Below, piece after piece: positions 27,047 to 36,758 of a stretch of 64,000 nucleotides of DNA. Below the pieces are notes generated by a model. It made no database searches and had not been told where the DNA came from. It saw only the letters and a program-made list of their open reading frames with translations. Origin of the DNA: Sulfitobacter indolifex (GTDB lineage Bacteria > Pseudomonadota > Alphaproteobacteria > Rhodobacterales > Rhodobacteraceae); the NCBI RefSeq assembly GCF_022788655.1, contig NZ_CP084951.1:806001-870000 (forward strand), written 5' to 3'. The translations under genes were made by a program, and so were the position numbers. The stretch's first letter is position 1; every line of letters starts with the position of its first letter.

Positions 27047-28435
27047 ATGCGCTATATCTCTACCCGTGGCTCCGCCCCCGTCCTGTCCTTCGAAGAGGCG
27101 ATGCTAACCGGCCTTGCCCGTGACGGCGGCCTTTATGTGCCCGAAACCATCCCGACGCTGAGCGCCGACCAGATCACCGCCATGCAGGGCCAAAGCTACG
27201 AAGAAGTCGCCTTTATCGTCATGCGCCCCTTCATCGGCGATACGTTCACCGACGAAGAATTTCGCGCTATCATCGGCCGCGCTTACGCAGGTTTTGAGCA
27301 CACTGCCCGCGCCCCCATGGTGCAACTTGCCCCGAACCACTTCCTGTTGGAACTCTTCCACGGCCCCACACTGGCATTCAAAGACTTCGCCATGCAGCTG
27401 ATCGGCCAGATGTTCCAAGCCGCTCTGGGCCGCAAGGGCGAACGCGTCACCATCGTTGGCGCGACCTCCGGCGATACCGGCTCCGCCGCGATCGAAGCCT
27501 TCAAAGGCTTGGATAACGTCGACGTCTTCATCCTCTACCCACATGGCCGGGTCTCGGACGTGCAGCGCCGCCAGATGACGACGCCGTCGGAGGCCAACGT
27601 CCACGCCCTCGCCATCGACGGGGATTTCGACGACTGCCAAGCGCGCTTGAAAGACATGTTCAACGACTTCGACTTCCGCGATTCGGTGCGGCTGGCGGGT
27701 GTGAACTCGATCAACTGGGGCCGCGTGCTGGCACAGGTGGTCTACTATTTCACCGCCGCCACCAGCCTCGGCGCACCGGCACGCGAGATCAGCTTCACCG
27801 TGCCCACCGGCAATTTCGGCGACATTTTCGCAGGCTACATCGCCAAACGCATGGGCCTGCCTATCGCCGATCTGGTCGTCGCCACCAATCAAAACGACAT
27901 CCTGCACCGCTGCCTCTCGGGGCAGGGCTATCACAAGGGCGGCGTGACCCCCTCGATCAGCCCCTCGATGGATATCCAAGTCTCGTCCAACTTCGAGCGC
28001 GCCCTTTTCGACGCCTACGACCGCGACGCGGGTGCCGTGGCACAATTGATGGACGAGCTAGGGCAGGGCGGTTTCGACGTCTCCCAAGGCGCGATGCAAG
28101 CGCTGCGAGACACCTACCGCTCGGGCCGCGCCTCGGAGGAAGAAACCACTGCCACCATCGCCGACCGCCGCCGTACCACCGGCGAGCTGCTCTGCCCGCA
28201 TTCCGCCGTTGGCGTGAAGGTCGCGGATGAGCAGCGCGACCCGGCCATCCCAATGGTCACCCTCGCCACCGCGCACCCGGCGAAATTCCCCGACGCTGTT
28301 GAAGCGGCCACCGGCATTCGCCCAGCCTTGCCGCCCCGCATGTCGGACCTTTTCGACCGCGAAGAGCGTTTCACCCGGCTGCCCAATGACCTCGACGCGC
28401 TCAAAGCGCATATCAAAGGAAACCTCCCCGCGTGA
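27047..28435 (+). CDS. thrC: Threonine synthase
   Basis: A 462-residue PLP enzyme that turns O-phosphohomoserine into threonine. The PLP lysine is in LAFKDFAMQ (K112), and the phosphate-binding loop is GATSGDTGSAAIEAF. Long-form architecture (over 450 residues) matches the proteobacterial type. The gene ends in GTGA, overlapping the next start codon by four bases, so the M16 peptidase is translationally coupled. Confidence 0.97.
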   Translation: MRYISTRGSAPVLSFEEAMLTGLARDGGLYVPETIPTLSADQITAMQGQSYEEVAFIVMRPFIGDTFTDEEFRAIIGRAYAGFEHTARAPMVQLAPNHFLLELFHGPTLAFKDFAMQLIGQMFQAALGRKGERVTIVGATSGDTGSAAIEAFKGLDNVDVFILYPHGRVSDVQRRQMTTPSEANVHALAIDGDFDDCQARLKDMFNDFDFRDSVRLAGVNSINWGRVLAQVVYYFTAATSLGAPAREISFTVPTGNFGDIFAGYIAKRMGLPIADLVVATNQNDILHRCLSGQGYHKGGVTPSISPSMDIQVSSNFERALFDAYDRDAGAVAQLMDELGQGGFDVSQGAMQALRDTYRSGRASEEETTATIADRRRTTGELLCPHSAVGVKVADEQRDPAIPMVTLATAHPAKFPDAVEAATGIRPALPPRMSDLFDREERFTRLPNDLDALKAHIKGNLPA

Positions 28436-29694
28436 GCTTGAACCAGACCACATTGCCCAACGGCTTCCGGATCGTCACCGAACATATGGAGGGGCTTGCC
28501 TCCTCTGCCATCGGCGTTTGGGTGAACGCCGGTGCACGCCACGAAACCCCGCAGCAGAACGGCATCGCGCATTTCCTCGAGCATATGGCCTTCAAGGGCA
28601 CCGCGACCCGCTCGTCGCTGCAAATAGCCGAGGCCATCGAGGACGTGGGCGGCTATATTAACGCCTATACCTCGCGCGAAGTCACCGCTTATTATGCCCG
28701 CGTGTTGGAAAACGACGTGGCGCTTGGCCTCGACGTGATCGCCGACATCCTGCGCAACCCGGTGCTGGACCCTTCCGAGGTCGAAGTCGAACGCGGCGTA
28801 ATCCTGCAAGAGATTGGCCAAGCCCTCGACACGCCCGACGATGTGATCTTTGACTGGCTGCAAGAGCAGGCCTACCCCGATCAGCCCATCGGCCGCACGA
28901 TCCTTGGGCCATCCGAGCGTGTCTCGGCTTTTTCACGTGACGATCTCAAACTCTTCATCGCCGACCACTACGGGCCAGAGCAGATGATCCTCTCTGCCGC
29001 TGGGGCCGTCGATCACGACAAAATCGTCAAACTGGCCGAAAGCCTTTTTGGCGATATGCCGTCGAAAAAGCTCTACCAGGTCGACGGCGCCCGCTTCGGC
29101 GGCGGCGAGTTCCGGCAGGTCAAAAAGCTCGAACAGGCCCATTTTGCCCTCGGTTTCGAAAGCCCCGGCTACCGCTCCGACGACATCTATATCGCTCAAA
29201 TCTACGCTTCTGCGTTGGGTGGCGGCATGTCCTCACGCCTGTTCCAAGAGATTCGCGAAAACCGCGGCCTCTGCTACACGATTTTCGCCCAAGCCGGCGC
29301 CTATGCCGACACAGGGATGACCACGATCTACGCCGGCACCAGCGCCGAGCAATTGCCCGAGCTGGCCAATATCACCATAGACGAGATGAAGCGCGCCGCC
29401 ACTGACATGTCCCCCGCCGAAGTCGCCCGCGCCCGTGCGCAGATGAAGGCCGGGCTGCTGATGGGCTTAGAGAGCCCCTCTAACCGCGCCGAACGTTTGG
29501 CCCGCCTGATCCAGATCTGGGACCGTGTCCCGCCGCTGGAAGAAACCGTGGCCCAGATCGACGCCGTCACCACCGGCGACGTGCGCGATTTTGCTGAACG
29601 CATGGCCACCCAAGCGCCCGCGGCACTTGCGCTCTACGGCCCCGTTGATGGCGCGCCAACGCTCGACGAACTCCACAGCAGACGCGCTGCCTGA
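28432..29694 (+). CDS. M16 family zinc peptidase (processing peptidase-like)
   Basis: A 420-residue protein with the inverted zinc motif HFLEH (residues 47-51) and the third ligand Glu in ILQEIGQ (near 127). It also has the C-terminal R/Y pair region typical of active M16B enzymes. It resembles the beta subunit of mitochondrial processing peptidase, as is common in alphaproteobacteria. The start is GTG at 28432, overlapping thrC; it ends in TGATG overlapping the acetyltransferase gene. Substrate unknown. Confidence 0.95.
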   Translation: MSLNQTTLPNGFRIVTEHMEGLASSAIGVWVNAGARHETPQQNGIAHFLEHMAFKGTATRSSLQIAEAIEDVGGYINAYTSREVTAYYARVLENDVALGLDVIADILRNPVLDPSEVEVERGVILQEIGQALDTPDDVIFDWLQEQAYPDQPIGRTILGPSERVSAFSRDDLKLFIADHYGPEQMILSAAGAVDHDKIVKLAESLFGDMPSKKLYQVDGARFGGGEFRQVKKLEQAHFALGFESPGYRSDDIYIAQIYASALGGGMSSRLFQEIRENRGLCYTIFAQAGAYADTGMTTIYAGTSAEQLPELANITIDEMKRAATDMSPAEVARARAQMKAGLLMGLESPSNRAERLARLIQIWDRVPPLEETVAQIDAVTTGDVRDFAERMATQAPAALALYGPVDGAPTLDELHSRRAA

Positions 29695-30278
29695 TGCTGC
29701 TGGGGCGACGCAAACTGCGGATCGAAACGGAACGGCTGACCCTGCGTCCGCCGGTCCATGCCGATTTCCGCGCGTGGTCTGCCCTGCGCCGCGCCAGCAA
29801 CGATTATCTCCGCCCGTGGGAGCCGACATGGGCGGAGGATCACCTCACCCGCAAGGCATTTACCAACCGCGTCTATTGGGCGCAGCGCTCGGTATCGTCG
29901 GGCAATGCCATGCCGCTGTTCCTGATCCGACGCAGCGATCAGAACCTTGTTGGTGCGATCACGCTGGACAACATCCGCCGCGGCCCTGCGCAATCAGGCA
30001 CGCTCGGCTATTGGACGGGCGAGCCCTTCGCGCGCCAAGGCTACATGCGCGAGGCGATCGAGGCGGCGGTGCATCAGGCCTTCACCCGGCTCGACCTGTC
30101 GCGCATCGAAGCTGCCTGTCTGCCAGAAAACCAAGCATCTCGGGGGCTGTTGGAAAAGGCCGGCTTTAAATATGAGGGCGTGGCACAAAGCTATTTACAA
30201 ATTGATGGCCGTTGGCGCACCCATGTGCTTTACGCCGCGCTGCGCAAAGACCGGCGCGGACGTACGGATGTCGGTTAA
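29694..30278 (+). CDS. GNAT acetyltransferase, RimJ/RimL-like
   Basis: A 194-residue N-acetyltransferase of the RimJ/RimL group, which acetylates N-terminal residues of proteins or small amines. ETERLTLRPPVHADF opens the fold, YWTGEPFARQGYMREA is the acetyl-CoA loop, and EAACLPENQASRGLLEKAGFKYEG closes it. The ATG overlaps the stop of the M16 peptidase by one base, so thrC, peptidase and acetyltransferase form one coupled unit. The true substrate is not visible. Confidence 0.9.
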   Translation: MLLGRRKLRIETERLTLRPPVHADFRAWSALRRASNDYLRPWEPTWAEDHLTRKAFTNRVYWAQRSVSSGNAMPLFLIRRSDQNLVGAITLDNIRRGPAQSGTLGYWTGEPFARQGYMREAIEAAVHQAFTRLDLSRIEAACLPENQASRGLLEKAGFKYEGVAQSYLQIDGRWRTHVLYAALRKDRRGRTDVG

Positions 30279-30386
30279 CCTTCGAAAAGCAACCCCGCTT
30301 CTCCTTCACCTGCTAAGCCACATGCCCGCCAAACGGTTCTCCGCTTTGTCCTTGCATCCTTCCCTCCATCACAGGATCAAGACCGT

Positions 30387-31802
30387 ATGACACTGAACCC
30401 CGCCGACATCGCCTTCGCCGACACCCTGCGCCAGCATCTGGCCCACGAGGTACTGCGCCAGCCCGAACCGCGCCACCTCGAAGAGCCCCGTGGCCGCTAT
30501 GCCGGGCAGGGCGGCCTGCTGGCTCTGCCACGCAGCGCAGAGGAGGTTTCCACTCTGATCCGCGCTGCCCATGCGGCCCGCGTACCGGTGGTGCCTTATG
30601 GCGGCGGCACCGGCCTCGTCGGTGGTCAGATCAGCAGCGATGGACCTGCTCCGCTGATCCTGTCTCTCGAACGCATGAACCGCATCCGCGCCGTACTCCC
30701 CGAAGAGAATGTGTTGGTCGCCGAAGCCGGTGTGATCCTCGCCGACGTCCAAACCGCCGCCGAAGAGGTAAACCGCCTGTTCCCGCTGTCGCTCGCCGCC
30801 GAAGGCACCGCCCGCATCGGTGGGACGCTGGCAACCAACGCTGGGGGCACCGGCGTGCTGCGCTACGGCAATGCCCGGGACCTCTGCCTAGGCCTCGAAG
30901 CCGTTCTGCCTGACGGTCAAATTTGGCACGGCCTGACCCGCCTGCGCAAAAACAACACTGGCTATGACCTGCGCCACCTGCTGATCGGCGCCGAAGGTAC
31001 GCTCGGCATCATCACCGCCGCAGCCCTCAAACTCTACGCCCGACCGGCGCGCAGTGGCACCGCCCTCATGGTTGTCGACAGCCCCGCCGCCGCGCTATCG
31101 CTCCTTTCACTTGCGCGCGATCACCTGGGCGAGATGATCAGCGCCTTTGAATTGATGCACCGACAAGGTTTCGATTTTCTTAACGAAACCCTTCCCAATA
31201 TCCGTCAGCCTTTCGCCACTCCCCCCGAGTGGTGCGTATTGATCGAGATTGGCACGCCCGGAGAGATCGACACTGACGCCGCCCTCGAAAGCCTCTTCGC
31301 TGCGGCGCTAGAGGCGACCCTCGTCACAGACGGCTTGATCGCCCAAAACGCCCAGCAGGCCCAAGACTTCTGGACCATTCGCGAGACAATTCCCGAAGCC
31401 AACCGCCTGATCGGCTCGGTCTCCAGCCACGACATTTCGGTGCCCCTCAGCGCGATTCCTGAGTTCATCACCCGCGCCACCCAAGCACTCACCGCCCTCA
31501 ACGATTTCCGGATCAATTGCTTTGGCCATGTCGGGGACGGCAACCTGCATTACAACGTCTTCCCCGCAAAGGGAAAAACGCGTGCCGACTACGAAGAGCA
31601 ACGCGATGCAGTCAAACGCCTGGTCCACGACCTTGTGCACGAGCTCGGCGGCTCATTCAGTGCCGAACACGGCGTCGGGCGGATCAAAGTCGATGACCTT
31701 GAACGCTACGGCGATCCGGCGAAACTCGCCGCCATGCGCGCCATCAAAGCGGCACTTGACCCCAAGGGCATCATGAACCCCGGCGCCGTCCTACGCGCCT
31801 AA
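30387..31802 (+). CDS. FAD-linked D-2-hydroxyacid dehydrogenase
   Basis: A 471-residue flavoprotein of the GlcD/D-lactate/D-2-hydroxyglutarate dehydrogenase family. The FAD-binding PCMH domain has VVPYGGGTGLVGGQ (about residues 71-84) and GGTLATNAGGTGVLRYGNARD; the C-terminal FAD-oxidase domain has CFGHVGDGNLHYNVF and SAEHGVGRIK. The lack of glcE/glcF neighbours and the C-terminal features favour a stand-alone D-2-hydroxyglutarate or D-lactate type enzyme over glycolate oxidase. Electrons would pass to an ETF or quinone. Substrate not decided. Confidence 0.9.
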   Translation: MTLNPADIAFADTLRQHLAHEVLRQPEPRHLEEPRGRYAGQGGLLALPRSAEEVSTLIRAAHAARVPVVPYGGGTGLVGGQISSDGPAPLILSLERMNRIRAVLPEENVLVAEAGVILADVQTAAEEVNRLFPLSLAAEGTARIGGTLATNAGGTGVLRYGNARDLCLGLEAVLPDGQIWHGLTRLRKNNTGYDLRHLLIGAEGTLGIITAAALKLYARPARSGTALMVVDSPAAALSLLSLARDHLGEMISAFELMHRQGFDFLNETLPNIRQPFATPPEWCVLIEIGTPGEIDTDAALESLFAAALEATLVTDGLIAQNAQQAQDFWTIRETIPEANRLIGSVSSHDISVPLSAIPEFITRATQALTALNDFRINCFGHVGDGNLHYNVFPAKGKTRADYEEQRDAVKRLVHDLVHELGGSFSAEHGVGRIKVDDLERYGDPAKLAAMRAIKAALDPKGIMNPGAVLRA

Positions 31803-31809
31803 GCGCCGT

Positions 31810-32340
31810 TCAAAGCCCCTCAAAGGCACAAAGCGCGTGGACCTCTTTGCCGAGCGCTTCCAACCGCTTACGGCCGCCCAACTCGGGCAAGTCGATGATG
31901 AACGCGCAGGAAACAATCTCACCGCCCAAACGCTCAATCAGCTTGATCCCGGCCTCCGCCGTGCCCCCTGTGGCCAGCAGGTCGTCGACAACCAAAACTT
32001 TCTCTCCCGGTTTGATGGCATCATCATGCAGCTCGACAATGGCCTCGCCATATTCAAGTTTGTATTCCTGACTGATTACAGTGCCCGGCAGCTTGCCCTT
32101 CTTGCGAACAGGCACAAAACCCACACTCAACTGATGCGCAATCGCGCCACCCAAGATAAAGCCGCGCGCTTCAAGGCCCACAACCTTGTCAATGTCTATG
32201 CCTGCATAGGGATGCAGCATTTGGTCGATCGCCATGCGAAACCCGCGTGGATCGGCAAAAAGTGTCGTCACGTCGCGAAACATGATCCCCTCGTGCGGGA
32301 AATCTACAATCGTGCGAATATAGTCCTGAACCTGTTTCAT
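31810..32340 (-). CDS. apt: Adenine phosphoribosyltransferase
   Basis: A 176-residue purine salvage enzyme making AMP from adenine and PRPP. The PRPP loop is [14 protein letters not shown], and [15 protein letters not shown] is the base-binding region. It lies 165 bases downstream of mtnP on the same strand. The pair makes sense metabolically: MtnP releases adenine from methylthioadenosine and Apt recycles it. It ends 8 bases from the convergent dehydrogenase gene. Confidence 0.96.
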   Translation of the reverse strand: MKQVQDYIRTIVDFPHEGIMFRDVTTLFADPRGFRMAIDQMLHPYAGIDIDKVVGLEARGFILGGAIAHQLSVGFVPVRKKGKLPGTVISQEYKLEYGEAIVELHDDAIKPGEKVLVVDDLLATGGTAEAGIKLIERLGGEIVSCAFIIDLPELGGRKRLEALGKEVHALCAFEGL

Positions 32341-32505
32341 GCCGCCCTTCCGCGTGAATTAACCCGACCCGTCTTAGCGCAAGCCGCCCCGTAGGCGAAG
32401 CCCTCATCTGCGCCTGGCACCTTATTGGAAAGAGGGCCCAACTCCCTCCCTTTCATCCTTTCTCAAATACCGTCCGCACTCAGCTGCACACACCACCGCC
32501 CGCGT

Positions 32506-33378
32506 TCAAAGCATCCGCCCCGCCACTGCATCCAGTTTTGCCAGCAATTCAGGATCCCGCGCATCCGGCTGGGTCAGGATCGCAAACTCCAACGCCCGGT
32601 CACAACCGTGCGGGCAGGGCGCGCGGTCGGCCCCCAGCAGCGCGGGCAGGCGCGACACCATGGCGCGGCCCTTGTCGGCGTTCCCCATCAACGTCGCGAT
32701 GATCTGTGTCACGTCCACCTCACCGTGATCCGGATGCCAACTGTCATAGTCGGTGATCATCGCGACAGAAGCATAGCAAAGCTCAGCTTCCCGCGCCAAC
32801 TTGGCCTCCGGCATATTGGTCATGCCGATCACATCCGCACCCCAGCTTTCGCGGTACATTTTGGATTCGGCCAAGGTTGAGAACTGCGGCCCCTCCATCG
32901 CCAGATAGGTGCCGCCACGGTGCACGTTGATGCCGGCCTCCCGTGCCGCAGTTTGGCAGGCGTCGCCCAAGCGCGGGCAGGTGGGGTGGGCCACGCTGAC
33001 ATGGGCCACACAGCCGGGGCCGAAGAAGGTTTTCTCCCGCGCCATGGTGCGGTCAATGAACTGGTCGACGATCACGAAATCGCCCGGTGCCATCTCTTCG
33101 CGGAACGACCCGCAGGCTGAGACGCTGATCACATCCGTACAGCCCAACCGTTTCAGCGCGTCGATATTGGCGCGGTAGGGCACGGAAGTCGGCGTATGCA
33201 CATGGCCACGGCCATGGCGCGGTAGAAAGACCATGGCAACGCCATCCAAAGTCCCGGTCAGAACTTGATCCGACGGCGCACCCCATGGGGTCTCCACTGT
33301 GACCCAATCGGCATCCTGCAGCCCGTCGATGTCATAAATGCCGGAGCCGCCGATAACGGCGATTTTCGTATCTGTCAT
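32506..33378 (-). CDS. mtnP: S-methyl-5'-thioadenosine phosphorylase
   Basis: A 290-residue phosphorylase that splits methylthioadenosine into adenine and methylthioribose-1-phosphate. MTDTKIAVIGGSGIYDIDGL opens the nucleoside phosphorylase fold, with FLPRHGRGH and EGPQFSTLAES further in. The frame stays open upstream to 33579, but that part has no family match and ATG 33378 gives the normal N-terminus. Together with apt it forms an adenine salvage pair. Confidence 0.95.
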   Translation of the reverse strand: MTDTKIAVIGGSGIYDIDGLQDADWVTVETPWGAPSDQVLTGTLDGVAMVFLPRHGRGHVHTPTSVPYRANIDALKRLGCTDVISVSACGSFREEMAPGDFVIVDQFIDRTMAREKTFFGPGCVAHVSVAHPTCPRLGDACQTAAREAGINVHRGGTYLAMEGPQFSTLAESKMYRESWGADVIGMTNMPEAKLAREAELCYASVAMITDYDSWHPDHGEVDVTQIIATLMGNADKGRAMVSRLPALLGADRAPCPHGCDRALEFAILTQPDARDPELLAKLDAVAGRML

Positions 33379-33424
33379 GAAGGAGCCTGTGCCTTGGGTG
33401 GTTGCCAGTGAAGCCCAAAGAACC

Positions 33425-33535
33425 TCACAGATTCCAGTGGGGTTCAAGTGTTTTTGCCACCGCGGAAGACACGTCTTCGTCAGGAATTTCCGGAGCACAT
33501 TGCGCGTTGGCCGTTGCATCAATGTGTTTCTGCAT
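33425..33535 (-). CDS. Possible 36-aa ORF upstream of mtnP
   Basis: A short frame on the minus strand starting at ATG 33535, with GAGG eight bases upstream, ending 46 bases before mtnP. The peptide is polar and acidic (for example APEIPDEDVSSAVAKTLEPHW) without membrane segment or known domain. The same frame stays open further upstream without an ATG. Composition looks coding-like, but it could be chance; conservation in related genomes would decide. Confidence 0.25.
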   Translation of the reverse strand: MQKHIDATANAQCAPEIPDEDVSSAVAKTLEPHWNL

Positions 33536-33669
33536 TGCAGCAGCCTCGGCCTGATCATCGGCAAGATGCTTTTCTTCACGGCAAAACTGTTCTAGGTGCA
33601 GCCAAAAGCGCCCCGCAACTGCGGCTTCCGGCGCTCATATCTGTTTTCCGATAGTCAAAGGACGCCCCT

Positions 33670-35301
33670 ATGCGCGCCACGCTGCACAACTTTGCCAAGA
33701 ACCTTGATGTGACCGATTTGCGCTGGATGCCCGACGATGGTTTCTCCATCGGGCGGCTGCGGATCGAATTGCTGTCGGGGCTGACCGTGGCACTTGCACT
33801 GGTGCCCGAAGCGGTGGCCTTTGCCTTTGTCGCCGGGGTGCATCCGCTGGTGGGGCTTTACGCGGCCTTTCTCGTCGGTCTGATCACAGCGCTGATTGGC
33901 GGCCGACCTGGCATGATCTCGGGCGCCACAGGGGCGTTGGCTGTGGTCATGGTGGCCTTGGTGGCGCAGCATGGGGTCGAGTACCTCTTTGCCACCGTGG
34001 TGCTGATGGGGCTCATGCAGATTTTCGCGGGCGTCATGCAATGGGGCAAGTTCATCCGACTGGTGCCGCATCCAGTGATGCTGGGCTTTGTCAACGGGCT
34101 CGCCATCGTGATTTTCTTGGCACAAATGAGCCAGTTTAAGGTGCCCGGCACCATGGTCGACACAGGTCACGGCATGGGCGGCGGCGAATGGCTTTCGGGT
34201 CAGCCGCTCGTGATGATGTTGGGATTGGTTGCCGCAACCATGGCGATCATTTGGCTCACGCCGCGCATTACCCGCCTTATCCCTGCGCCCTTGGCAGGCA
34301 TTGGGATCATTGCCGCGCTGGTGATCGGCTTTGGCCTAGATGTGCCGCGCGTGGGCGATCTGGCCTCGATCCAAGGTGGCCTGCCGGAATGGCATATCCC
34401 GATGGTGCCGCTGACGTGGGAAACCTTTGAGATTATCCTGCCCTATGCGGTGATCCTTGCCGCAATTGGTCTGATCGAATCCCTGCTAACGCTGAACCTT
34501 GTTGGCGATCTGACGGGCAAGCGCGGTGGCGCGAGCCAGGAATGTATCGCCCAAGGCGTGGCCAATACCGTCACCGGCTTTTTTGGCGGCATGGGCGGCT
34601 GTGCGATGATCGGCCAATCGATGATCAATGTGAAATCCGGTGGGCGTACGCGTGTGGCAGGCATCGCGGCGGCGGTATTCCTGCTGCTCTTCATCCTCGT
34701 TGGTTCCTCCATCATTGAACTCATTCCGCTGGCCGCGCTGGTTGGCGTGATGTTCATGGTGGTGATCGGCACCTTCGCGTGGAACTCGCTCACCATCCTG
34801 CGCAAAGTGCCGCTGATGGATGCCTTTGTCATCATTCTGGTGACGGTTGTGACCGTGATGGAAGACCTTGCCGTGGCGGTGGTTGTTGGCGTTATCGTCT
34901 CGGCGCTGGCCTATGCGTGGAACAACGCGCGGCGCATCCATGCAAGCACCCGCCAGTCGGTGCGCGAGGAAGGGGCCAAGGTCTATGAGGTTCACGGGCC
35001 GCTGTTCTTCGGATCCGCAGATGGGTTCGCCGAATTGTTTGACGTGGAGAATGACCCCGAGGTGGTGATTGTCGATTTCGCTGACAGCCGTGTGGTCGAT
35101 CAATCCGCGTTGCAAGCGATCGAGGCGATGGCTGCGAAATATGAGGCCGCAGGCAAGCGGTTGCAGCTGCGCCACCTGAGCCGCGATTGTCACCGTCTGC
35201 TGACCAAGGCCGGGCATCTCATGGTCGATAGTGACGATGATCCGGATTACGAATTGGCCGTGGACTACGACGTGCGCACCGGCGTACTAGGCGGGCACTA
35301 A
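33670..35301 (+). CDS. SulP family anion transporter with STAS domain
   Basis: A 543-residue inner-membrane transporter for sulfate, bicarbonate or another inorganic anion. The membrane part (residues 30-400) has VALALVPEAVAFAFVAGVHP and GLVNG-type SulP signatures. The C-terminal STAS domain (about 425-525) has VVIVDFADSRVVDQSALQAIEAM. No carbonic anhydrase or sulfur gene is adjacent, so the substrate is open. A perfect bidirectional terminator follows. Confidence 0.92.
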   Translation: MRATLHNFAKNLDVTDLRWMPDDGFSIGRLRIELLSGLTVALALVPEAVAFAFVAGVHPLVGLYAAFLVGLITALIGGRPGMISGATGALAVVMVALVAQHGVEYLFATVVLMGLMQIFAGVMQWGKFIRLVPHPVMLGFVNGLAIVIFLAQMSQFKVPGTMVDTGHGMGGGEWLSGQPLVMMLGLVAATMAIIWLTPRITRLIPAPLAGIGIIAALVIGFGLDVPRVGDLASIQGGLPEWHIPMVPLTWETFEIILPYAVILAAIGLIESLLTLNLVGDLTGKRGGASQECIAQGVANTVTGFFGGMGGCAMIGQSMINVKSGGRTRVAGIAAAVFLLLFILVGSSIIELIPLAALVGVMFMVVIGTFAWNSLTILRKVPLMDAFVIILVTVVTVMEDLAVAVVVGVIVSALAYAWNNARRIHASTRQSVREEGAKVYEVHGPLFFGSADGFAELFDVENDPEVVIVDFADSRVVDQSALQAIEAMAAKYEAAGKRLQLRHLSRDCHRLLTKAGHLMVDSDDDPDYELAVDYDVRTGVLGGH

Positions 35302-35306
35302 AAAAG

Positions 35307-35345
35307 AAAACCCGGCGCTTAATTCAAGCGCCGGGTTTTTTCTTT
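35307..35345. terminator. Bidirectional intrinsic terminator after the SulP gene
   Basis: AAAACCCGGCGCTT and AAGCGCCGGGTTTT form a perfect 14-bp stem with a 5-base loop. It is followed by TTTTTTCTTTC on the plus strand and preceded by an A-run that gives a U-tract on the minus strand. Confidence 0.93.
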
Positions 35346-35381
35346 CACCATAGCCCGGAATCAAGCCGCAGGCACCGGGCC

Positions 35382-35411
35382 ATCGCCTGCCCGCCCGGAC
35401 GGGTAGGCGAT
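35382..35411. repeat. Strong GC-rich hairpin in the SulP / flavin reductase gap
   Basis: ATCGCCTGCCCG and CGGGTAGGCGAT form a 12-bp stem with one G-T pair and a 6-base loop. It lies in a gap already served by a perfect terminator, next to further self-complementary pieces (GCCCGG...CCGGGC and CCCGCGGG). It may be a REP-like element or a second terminator for the flavin reductase gene. Confidence 0.5.
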
Positions 35412-35516
35412 TTGGTGAGGCTAGGCGCTCCTTCGAGAACGCACATCATGGTTGAGCCATAAAGTGGCAGCATAGGCCTTAGGATCGCCCACCCGCGGGC
35501 AGGCGCTGGCCCTTAC

Positions 35517-36122
35517 TCAATCATCAGGCCGCTTCAGCTCAAACACCTCACGCACCGCCGTATAATCACGGTACCCCATGCGCGACAGCGGATGGAACTG
35601 CGTCACATCAAAGCGTCCGTCCACCACGCAATCGTCGCGCAGATGGACACCGATCACCTCGCCGAAGACCACAAAGTTCGCCTCGCCCGGCAACTGCACG
35701 ATCTGCGTCACCTTACATTCCATATTCGCCGGCGCATTCGCCACCCGCGCGCAAGCGATCTGCTCACACTCCGCCTTCACGATCCCGGCGCGTTCAAACT
35801 CATCGGTGCCATGCGGCAACCCTGCGGAGGTCACATTCATCACATCCCGCGCCGCGTATTCCACGATGTTCACGCAAAACACCCCGGTCTCGCGGATGTT
35901 GGCCACCGAATCCTTGGTGCCGTCCACATCATCCTTGGCGCTGGTCGACGCGAACATCACCTGTGGCGGCACATAGGCCACGGCGTTGAAGAAAGAATAT
36001 GGGGCAAGGTTGTCGCGGCCTTGACCATCGCGGCTGGAGATCCAACCGATGGGGCGCGGGGTGACGATGGCGTTGAATGGATTGTGCGGCAGACCATGGC
36101 CGTCTTCGGGACGATAGAACAT
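35517..36122 (-). CDS. Flavin reductase family protein (FMN-binding split barrel)
   Basis: A 201-residue flavin-binding protein. MFYRPEDGHGLPHNPFNAIVTPRPIGWIS is the typical opening, and the middle has APYSFFNAVAYVPPQVMF. Such proteins reduce flavin with NAD(P)H for a monooxygenase or bind FMN for other reductions; no partner monooxygenase is nearby. AAGGAG five bases before ATG 36122 fixes the start; the longer frame to 36518 has no support. Confidence 0.9.
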   Translation of the reverse strand: MFYRPEDGHGLPHNPFNAIVTPRPIGWISSRDGQGRDNLAPYSFFNAVAYVPPQVMFASTSAKDDVDGTKDSVANIRETGVFCVNIVEYAARDVMNVTSAGLPHGTDEFERAGIVKAECEQIACARVANAPANMECKVTQIVQLPGEANFVVFGEVIGVHLRDDCVVDGRFDVTQFHPLSRMGYRDYTAVREVFELKRPDD

Positions 36123-36215
36123 GAACACTCCTTGATGGTTTGCACCCATGGCTAGCCTCATGCTACGTCCAGCGCCACCCGCAATTGCTCCTGAAAGCCT
36201 CCGGCCTTGCATCAG

Positions 36216-36707
36216 ATGCCCTACAAGATGACCCCGGAGGTGCCCGCCGACCATTGGGAGGTTGAGGCGCTTTATGACACCTGTTTCGCGCCGGGGCGCG
36301 AGGCGCTGTCGTCTTACCGGCTGCGCGATGGTGTGCCGCCCGTGGCGGGGCTGAGCCATGTGGCGCGTGACAGTGGTGGTATTCTGGCAGGCGCGATCCG
36401 CTATTGGCCCGTTAGGATCGGCGCGACAGAGGCGCTGTTGCTGGGCCCGGTTGCCGTCCACCCCACGCGGCAGGGCGAAGGGCTGGGCGCGGCGTTGATC
36501 GAGACCTCGCTGGCGCATGCGGGGCCGCTTGGTTGGGAACGGGTGATGCTGGTGGGCGATGCGCCTTACTATAACCGCTTTGGCTTTACCCTATTGCAAG
36601 ACGTGGAAATGCCCCCGCCCACAAACCCCGCGCGCGTCTTGGGCCGGTCCTTGGCAGAGGATGCTTGGGCCGGCGTAATCGGCAAGGTTCGCCACTGGCA
36701 CGATTGA
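36216..36707 (+). CDS. GNAT N-acetyltransferase
   Basis: A 163-residue acetyltransferase. The acetyl-CoA binding stretch is VAVHPTRQGEGLGAALIET near residue 82, followed by VMLVGDAPYYNRFGF, the form seen in YhbS-like proteins. It starts 93 bases from the divergent flavin reductase. No clear ribosome binding site is seen before ATG 36216, and ATG 36228 is an alternative. Substrate unknown. Confidence 0.85.
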   Translation: MPYKMTPEVPADHWEVEALYDTCFAPGREALSSYRLRDGVPPVAGLSHVARDSGGILAGAIRYWPVRIGATEALLLGPVAVHPTRQGEGLGAALIETSLAHAGPLGWERVMLVGDAPYYNRFGFTLLQDVEMPPPTNPARVLGRSLAEDAWAGVIGKVRHWHD

Positions 36708-36758
36708 TTTTACCCCATCCCCGACCCACTTTGAGCCTAAGCTCAAAGAGGGACGCCA

